From NCBI GenBank assembly GCA_943908405.1, contig CALTTE010000012.1, forward strand, positions 1-29,402: DNA of 29,402 bases, in the 5' to 3' direction. This DNA comes from an uncultured Moraxella sp. (GTDB taxonomy: Bacteria > Pseudomonadota > Gammaproteobacteria > Pseudomonadales > Moraxellaceae). Both the position numbers and the translations under genes were made by a program. The notes beneath the pieces are model-generated. The model did no database searches. It was not told the origin of the DNA and saw only the letters and a list, made by a program, of their open reading frames with translations. Position 1 is the stretch's first letter, and every line of letters starts with the position of its first letter. Shown piece by piece: positions 25,331 through 29,402 of this stretch.

Positions 25331-25506
25331 GTAAGTCGCCAAGGATTGGTTTGTTTGCCATTATAGCGATATGCCATTACCCATTTTTTAGCCCCTGTGT
25401 GCCTTACCCATAACTGTAACCCTGCTCCATCGTAATATTTATCAGGACGGTTTGGGGTGTTATTGGCGGTAGGCTTTAATCGTCTTATGGCGGTATCGGT
25501 TAGCAT
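25318..25506 (-). pseudogene. Truncated tyrosine recombinase (P4-type integrase), N-terminal stub
   Basis: The 62-residue frame begins MLTDTAIRRLKPT and continues YYDGAGLQLWVRHTGAKKW and YRYNGK. This is the Arm-DNA-binding domain (DUF4102-type) that opens P4-like phage and island integrases of about 400 residues. Similarity stops after GKQT, where LSLG-like sequence is expected, and no core-binding or catalytic R-H-R-Y domain follows in any frame up to the helicase gene. ATG 25506 has no evident ribosome-binding site. It begins 209 bp beyond the 3' end of tRNA-Val, in the same direction, the normal position for the int gene of a tRNA-integrated element. It is therefore read as the scar of a lost element. 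Confidence 0.8.
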
Positions 25507-25669
25507 CGTGTTGGCATTTGGTATTTGGTGGCGGTTGTTTGTGTGGCGGTTATTTATATAGCGTTGGCATAAAGATTTTTTATACCAACAAATATACCAA
25601 CAAAATGTTAAGATTACAATGGATTATATAAGACAACCAAAGACAACCAAAAGGCTAAAACGCTTGCAA

Positions 25670-25708
25670 AATAAAGGGCTATCGCACTGTGTGAGATAGC
25701 CCTTTATT
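25670..25708 (-). terminator. Intrinsic terminator after tRNA-Val
   Basis: AATAAAGGGCTATC and GATAGCCCTTTATT form a perfect 14-bp stem around an 11-nt loop, 6 bp beyond the tRNA 3' end, with T-rich flanks on both strands. It would end the tRNA transcript and could act in both directions. Confidence 0.85.
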
Positions 25709-25714
25709 GTTGTT

Positions 25715-25791
25715 TGGTAGGCACAACTGGATTCGAACCAGCGACCCCCACCATGTCAAGGTGGTGCTCTAACCAACTGAGCTATGTGCCT
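25715..25791 (-). tRNA. tRNA-Val(GAC), CCA encoded
   Basis: The minus strand folds as a cloverleaf. The acceptor stem is AGGCACA/TGTGCCT, the discriminator base is A and CCA is encoded. The anticodon stem-loop CCACC-TTGACAT-GGTGG gives anticodon GAC, and GGTTCGAATCC is the T loop. It reads GUC/GUU valine codons. It is followed by a strong terminator and then an integrase stub, so its 3' end was probably an attachment site. Confidence 0.97.
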
Positions 25792-25862
25792 AAAAAGTGT
25801 TCACTTAAACGGTTAATATCAATAAAGATAAACTCAATTAAGCGATTGGTGAGACGACTGTC

Positions 25863-25914
25863 AATGGGTGAAACCAATACAATGAGTGAAACTAACACAA
25901 TGGGTGAAAATCAG
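25863..25914. repeat. Three 18-bp tandem units between tRNA-Val and the transglutaminase gene
   Basis: AATGGGTGAAACCAATAC (25863-25880), a copy with four changes (25881-25898) and a partial copy (25899-25914) abut. They lie in the spacer just beyond the end of the transglutaminase gene. Confidence 0.8.
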
Positions 25915-25956
25915 CCTTAATCAGTAAATAAACCAATTATGTCATCACGCCATCAA

Positions 25957-28134
25957 CTAAGCGTCTATTTTAGCAAAATTTTGCGTATTTGCAAGCGTTT
26001 TCTTATCCAATGCTTTTAAATCTTGACTAAATTTGCGTGCCGCACGGTGGTAATTGGCTTGATTGCTATTCATACTTGCACTGCCATAACGATAATGGCG
26101 GTATTGCCCGGCAAGCTCAAGCAGTTGTTTATCGCCTGTATGCTTAGCAAGGCGTGATAAATAACCAAAATGACTCTCATAAGACTTACGAGCCAACGCT
26201 GGGCTAATGCCTCTCAATGCTTTGGATAATCGCTCCACAGGCTCATCAAAAGGGTGATGGCGGACACGGCGACGATACCAAATCACCGCAACAAACAACG
26301 ATAATGCTGCCAGAAAAGCGGTTGCCATTATAAGCAGTTGTTGCCCCAAACTTGTGATATTAAAGCGATTAAATAATGATGATTTTTGTGCCTCGCTGTC
26401 ATAACCGACCACGTCTTTTTGCCAGTAATAGCTTGCCTCATCAGACAATCGCCTGAGACTTTGTAGCAATTTAAATTGCTGATAGCCCATTGCCCCTGCC
26501 ACGCCATCACCAAAAACACTCGCCCCTTGCCCTTCGGTGTATTCACTCATACCCTCTTCAATACGACTTGGGGCAACAAAGGCGGTTGGGTCAATGCGTT
26601 GCCAGCCCACATTATCCACCCAAACCTCCGCCCAAGCGTGTGCGTCCATTTGGCGAACCTCCCAACTATTACCATCTCGTCCCAGCTGTCCGCCCTGATA
26701 GCCTACCACCACTCTGGCTGGCACACCTGCTGCTCGCATCAAAAACACAAAACTTGAGGCATAATGCTCACAAAATCCCCGCCGCGTACCAAATAAAAAA
26801 TCATCGATTCGCTCACCGCCAAGCGTGGGCGGATTTAAGGTATAAAAAAAGTCATTACCACTAATGTATCGCTCAATTTGGCGAGCAAAGGCAATGGGGT
26901 CGCCCCCTGCTTCATTGTACATTTGTTTGGCAAAACGGCGAGACTGCTCATTGCCTGTACTAGGTAGCTGCAACGACGAGGTTCGCTCACTGGCACTTAA
27001 ACTTTTAACAACACTATTGGGCTGATAACTTGCCTGATAATGAAATTGGCTGGTGATTGGGGCAAAACTGCGTAAGGCAAAATCATCAGTCAAAAAGGTT
27101 CTAGGCGTATGAGAATAAGAATAATCCAATGCAAATAGCCAGTTTTGTTGGGTAGGCTCCATCATCACTTGATAAGTACCAAACGGCTCACCCGCCAGAG
27201 GGGTTGCCCACGTGGGCATCGGTTGCCCATATCGCCAAATATCAGGACGGTTGTTGTCTTGTGTCCACGTTACCCCATCAAAATGATGAAATACCAGCCC
27301 ACGCCAATACAGCTTATCACGGCTTGGAATTTGATCAAATTCTACCCGAAAGGCAAGCTCGGTGGATTTGGACAAATTAGCAAAATCGCCAGGCGACATA
27401 CTGTCCGATACGCCTGTGGTGCTTTTGTTGCTGGCCAACTGTAGCGACCACAAAGGGTCAAAGCGTGGAAAAAACAAAAACAACACAACCAGCATTGGCA
27501 CAGCAGGCAACATAATCAGCCCAAGCATTGTTCCACGCCCTGACCCTGTGTTGTTATTTTCATCAGCCAAAGCAATAAAACCAAACAATGCCATTGCCAC
27601 GGCAAACAATACCATCACCGCCAAAATCAGCGATTGCGACCACAAAAAAGCCGCCGCAGCCACAAATAACCCCAAGGTCAAAGCCACATAGCCATCACGC
27701 TTGGTATTAAGCTCCCAAAGCTTGGCGATTAAGCACAGCACCAAAAACGCAATGCTAATATCCGCCCCAAAGCTTTGCCCAAAAAACACCCAAAGCCCAA
27801 GTGCACTACCCAAAAAGCCCACCAACTGCACAGCACGATACACTTGGCGATAAGTCATCATTTTAAAACGTGCATTGATAACTTTGACCTTTATGCTTGG
27901 TATTTGTGCAACCAATGTTAAACCACCAAACAGCGACAACCAAAACGGCAACGAGGTGATATGTAACAAAAACACAACACCACAAGCCATCAGCACCCAA
28001 TGATAAGCAGGCAATGCCCATAAATACCGCCACCACGCCACCGAGCGAACAGCCGCTTTGCCATTGGCATAAGTAGCAAAATTGTCGCTGGCTTTAGTTA
28101 TTTGGGTTGGGTGTGTTGGTCTGTTGTTATTCAC
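25957..28134 (-). CDS. tgpA: Membrane-anchored transglutaminase-like protein, TgpA family (DUF3488)
   Basis: A 725-residue inner-membrane protein. Residues about 35-225 hold six or more membrane helices (DUF3488 part). A periplasmic transglutaminase-core domain follows with the papain-like triad C455 (RRGFCEHYASSF), H499 (DAHAWAEVW) and D515 (WQRIDPTAF). A last helix spans about 597-619 (LGQQLLIMATAF...), and a cytoplasmic tail ends the protein. The P. aeruginosa TgpA protein has this layout and is essential there; its substrate is not settled to my knowledge. It starts at GTG 28134 with GGAT about 8 nt upstream; no ATG is near. The DUF58 gene upstream on the same strand is the usual partner, here separated by 238 bp of repeats. 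The family call is firm; the symbol is given by family. Confidence 0.9.
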   Translation of the reverse strand: MNNNRPTHPTQITKASDNFATYANGKAAVRSVAWWRYLWALPAYHWVLMACGVVFLLHITSLPFWLSLFGGLTLVAQIPSIKVKVINARFKMMTYRQVYRAVQLVGFLGSALGLWVFFGQSFGADISIAFLVLCLIAKLWELNTKRDGYVALTLGLFVAAAAFLWSQSLILAVMVLFAVAMALFGFIALADENNNTGSGRGTMLGLIMLPAVPMLVVLFLFFPRFDPLWSLQLASNKSTTGVSDSMSPGDFANLSKSTELAFRVEFDQIPSRDKLYWRGLVFHHFDGVTWTQDNNRPDIWRYGQPMPTWATPLAGEPFGTYQVMMEPTQQNWLFALDYSYSHTPRTFLTDDFALRSFAPITSQFHYQASYQPNSVVKSLSASERTSSLQLPSTGNEQSRRFAKQMYNEAGGDPIAFARQIERYISGNDFFYTLNPPTLGGERIDDFLFGTRRGFCEHYASSFVFLMRAAGVPARVVVGYQGGQLGRDGNSWEVRQMDAHAWAEVWVDNVGWQRIDPTAFVAPSRIEEGMSEYTEGQGASVFGDGVAGAMGYQQFKLLQSLRRLSDEASYYWQKDVVGYDSEAQKSSLFNRFNITSLGQQLLIMATAFLAALSLFVAVIWYRRRVRHHPFDEPVERLSKALRGISPALARKSYESHFGYLSRLAKHTGDKQLLELAGQYRHYRYGSASMNSNQANYHRAARKFSQDLKALDKKTLANTQNFAKIDA

Positions 28135-28235
28135 CGTATCTTATCCGTTTTATGACTTTTTGATGGTTTGTTGTACTGCTTGATTTGTGAGCTTTTTTGA
28201 TTTGTGAGTTTATGGTTAATGCTTGGGTGTTGGAT

Positions 28236-28297
28236 TTTAACTTAGTTTGCTTTAACTTAGTTTGCTTTAACTTAGCTTGTGTTTTAACTTAGTTTGT
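28236..28297. repeat. Four-copy 15-17-bp tandem array between the DUF58 gene and tgpA
   Basis: TTTAACTTAGTTTGC is repeated twice perfectly (28236-28250, 28251-28265). A variant (28266-28280) and a 17-bp variant (28281-28297) follow. A separate repeat of TTGATTTGTGAG lies nearby at about 28180-28208. Confidence 0.9.
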
Positions 28298-28372
28298 TTT
28301 GACGAAACTTACTTTAATTTAAGTGGCTTTTGGCTTTGCCAGTACCAACCATTTAAAACGCCCAATCTGCCA

Positions 28373-29314
28373 TTATGGCTCTTTGGCAAGACAAATCAAA
28401 CACGCTTTGACAAATGCTGACCCCGAACCAAACGCCCCTGCCCCACTTGGCAAAATCAAGCGAAACGATACGCCCTTGGGCTGATTTTGCACCAAATAAC
28501 TCAACGCAGACAACCGCTCTTCATGCTCGCCTGCCAGTGCATAATAATCAAGCACTTGATTGATATTGACCGCATCCACAAATTGCTTGGTGAGCATACC
28601 CATCCCTCGTGCCAGATGCGACCACGATACCCTTGCCAAGCTTTCGCCTTCGCTGTAGCTGTCCAATCGCTCAAAATCATCTTGCCCCATTCGCACTTTA
28701 TCACCACCATTACTATCATCACCAATATTGGTTTTGCTTGGCAATTCACACGCTTTGGGGGCGGGATAAACAATCGCCTTGGATGCAAATGCTGCATAAC
28801 TCCACGCCTGCAATATACCCAAGGGATAGCTACTTTTTATCATCAATCGTGGCAAGCTTATCTCACCTCGTTTATTGGCTTGAATGGGTAATTTGACCAA
28901 AATCCGCTCTTTGACGCTGAGCAAAACGGTAAAATCATCGCTTTTATACCCATCAACTTTGTTGTCCAAAAATTTTAAATAAATCTGCCGTGATGCCTTA
29001 CTGCTGTGGCTTTGAATGGCAAGCGTCGCCCACACTTGCCCACCAACAGGGGCAAGACTTAATGCCTCCAACGAAATCTCAAGACTTGCCAACTGCAAAA
29101 AGGTTAATATCGCCGACACCAACCACACTGATAATAAATAAAAAAACAGCCCCAAGATTAAATTGTTGGCATAATTAGTCCCTGTAATAAAGGTTGTTAT
29201 CAGTAGCAATAAAAATAACAGCCCTTGGCGACTGGCAAAAATATAAACCGATTTCAACCCCAAGCGATAATAATCCTTGCGTTGTTGATTACTCTGCCCA
29301 AACCATCTTGCCAA
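28373..29314 (-). CDS. DUF58 membrane protein
   Basis: A 313-residue protein with two N-terminal membrane helices (about 31-47, 51-75) and a soluble von Willebrand-like DUF58 region. The region's signature is ERLDSYSEGESLARVSWSHLA (about 215-235), the counterpart of the family's R-x-Y-x-x-G-D-x-x-R-x-I-x-W. This family is usually encoded between a MoxR-type AAA+ ATPase and a TgpA-like transglutaminase. TgpA is downstream here, and MoxR would be expected just beyond the right window edge. The start is TTG 29314, with AAGGGG 5 nt upstream and an in-frame stop a few codons further up, so no ATG start is available. The molecular role is unknown; envelope biogenesis is inferred from partners. Confidence 0.88.
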   Translation of the reverse strand: MARWFGQSNQQRKDYYRLGLKSVYIFASRQGLLFLLLLITTFITGTNYANNLILGLFFYLLSVWLVSAILTFLQLASLEISLEALSLAPVGGQVWATLAIQSHSSKASRQIYLKFLDNKVDGYKSDDFTVLLSVKERILVKLPIQANKRGEISLPRLMIKSSYPLGILQAWSYAAFASKAIVYPAPKACELPSKTNIGDDSNGGDKVRMGQDDFERLDSYSEGESLARVSWSHLARGMGMLTKQFVDAVNINQVLDYYALAGEHEERLSALSYLVQNQPKGVSFRLILPSGAGAFGSGSAFVKACLICLAKEP

Positions 29315-29402
29315 AATTACCCCTTGATTAATCGCTGGTTACTTAATATTGGTTATTTTTAAATACTGGTTATTTTTATCATTTAATATAACTCATTTAA
29401 TA
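29315..29402. other. Right-edge spacer
   Basis: 88 AT-rich bases precede the DUF58 gene. TATTGGTTATTTTTAAATAC is followed by a similar CTGGTTATTTTTATCATT, another short near-duplication. No gene start is seen. Confidence 0.5.

Noticed and set aside
25714..25920. Plus-strand open frame whose product contains GTTGFEPATPTMSRWCSNQL
   Set aside because: It is the antisense translation of tRNA-Val, a well-known false protein in databases, extended through the 18-bp repeats (METNTM-like repeats). Not a gene.

Overview
The window is an ordinary-looking chromosomal segment of a moderately AT-rich gammaproteobacterium. A Moraxellaceae member, most likely Moraxella or a close relative, is inferred from three things: citrate synthase divergent from sdhCDAB-sucAB-lpdA, divergent lptFG/pepA, and AT-rich gene-poor spacers. 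I could not run a similarity search to confirm the genus.

Left part (1-11775) is a TCA-cycle block. On the minus strand, in transcription order, lie sdhC, sdhD, sdhA, sdhB (succinate dehydrogenase), then sucA, sucB and the first 168 codons of lpdA (2-oxoglutarate dehydrogenase E1, E2, E3). gltA (citrate synthase) diverges from sdhC across about 1 kb of repeat-filled DNA. An intrinsic terminator just behind sdhB and a 759-bp gap suggest that sdh and suc are separate transcripts. sdhD and sdhA are unusually separated by 335 bp, which holds a possible 36-codon gene.

Middle part (11992-19421): a major-facilitator transporter of unknown substrate, lptG and lptF (permeases of the lipopolysaccharide export machine), divergent pepA (leucyl aminopeptidase), and sstT (Na+/serine-threonine symporter).

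Right part (19435-29402): a very large gene (about 1914 codons) encodes a DnaQ-like exonuclease, a RecQ-type SF2 helicase and a UvrD-type SF1 helicase in one polypeptide. Behind it lie the stub of a tyrosine recombinase and tRNA-Val(GAC), the signature of a decayed tRNA-integrated element. A TgpA-type transglutaminase membrane protein and its DUF58 partner follow.

Two things stand out. First, the exonuclease-RecQ-UvrD fusion sits directly beside the integration scar; it is the best candidate for an under-described system. Second, almost every intergenic region, several gene ends, and the low-complexity inserts of several proteins carry perfect or near-perfect tandem duplications of 12-18 bp. 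This looks like a recurrent micro-duplication process in this genome and is not explained by any one gene.
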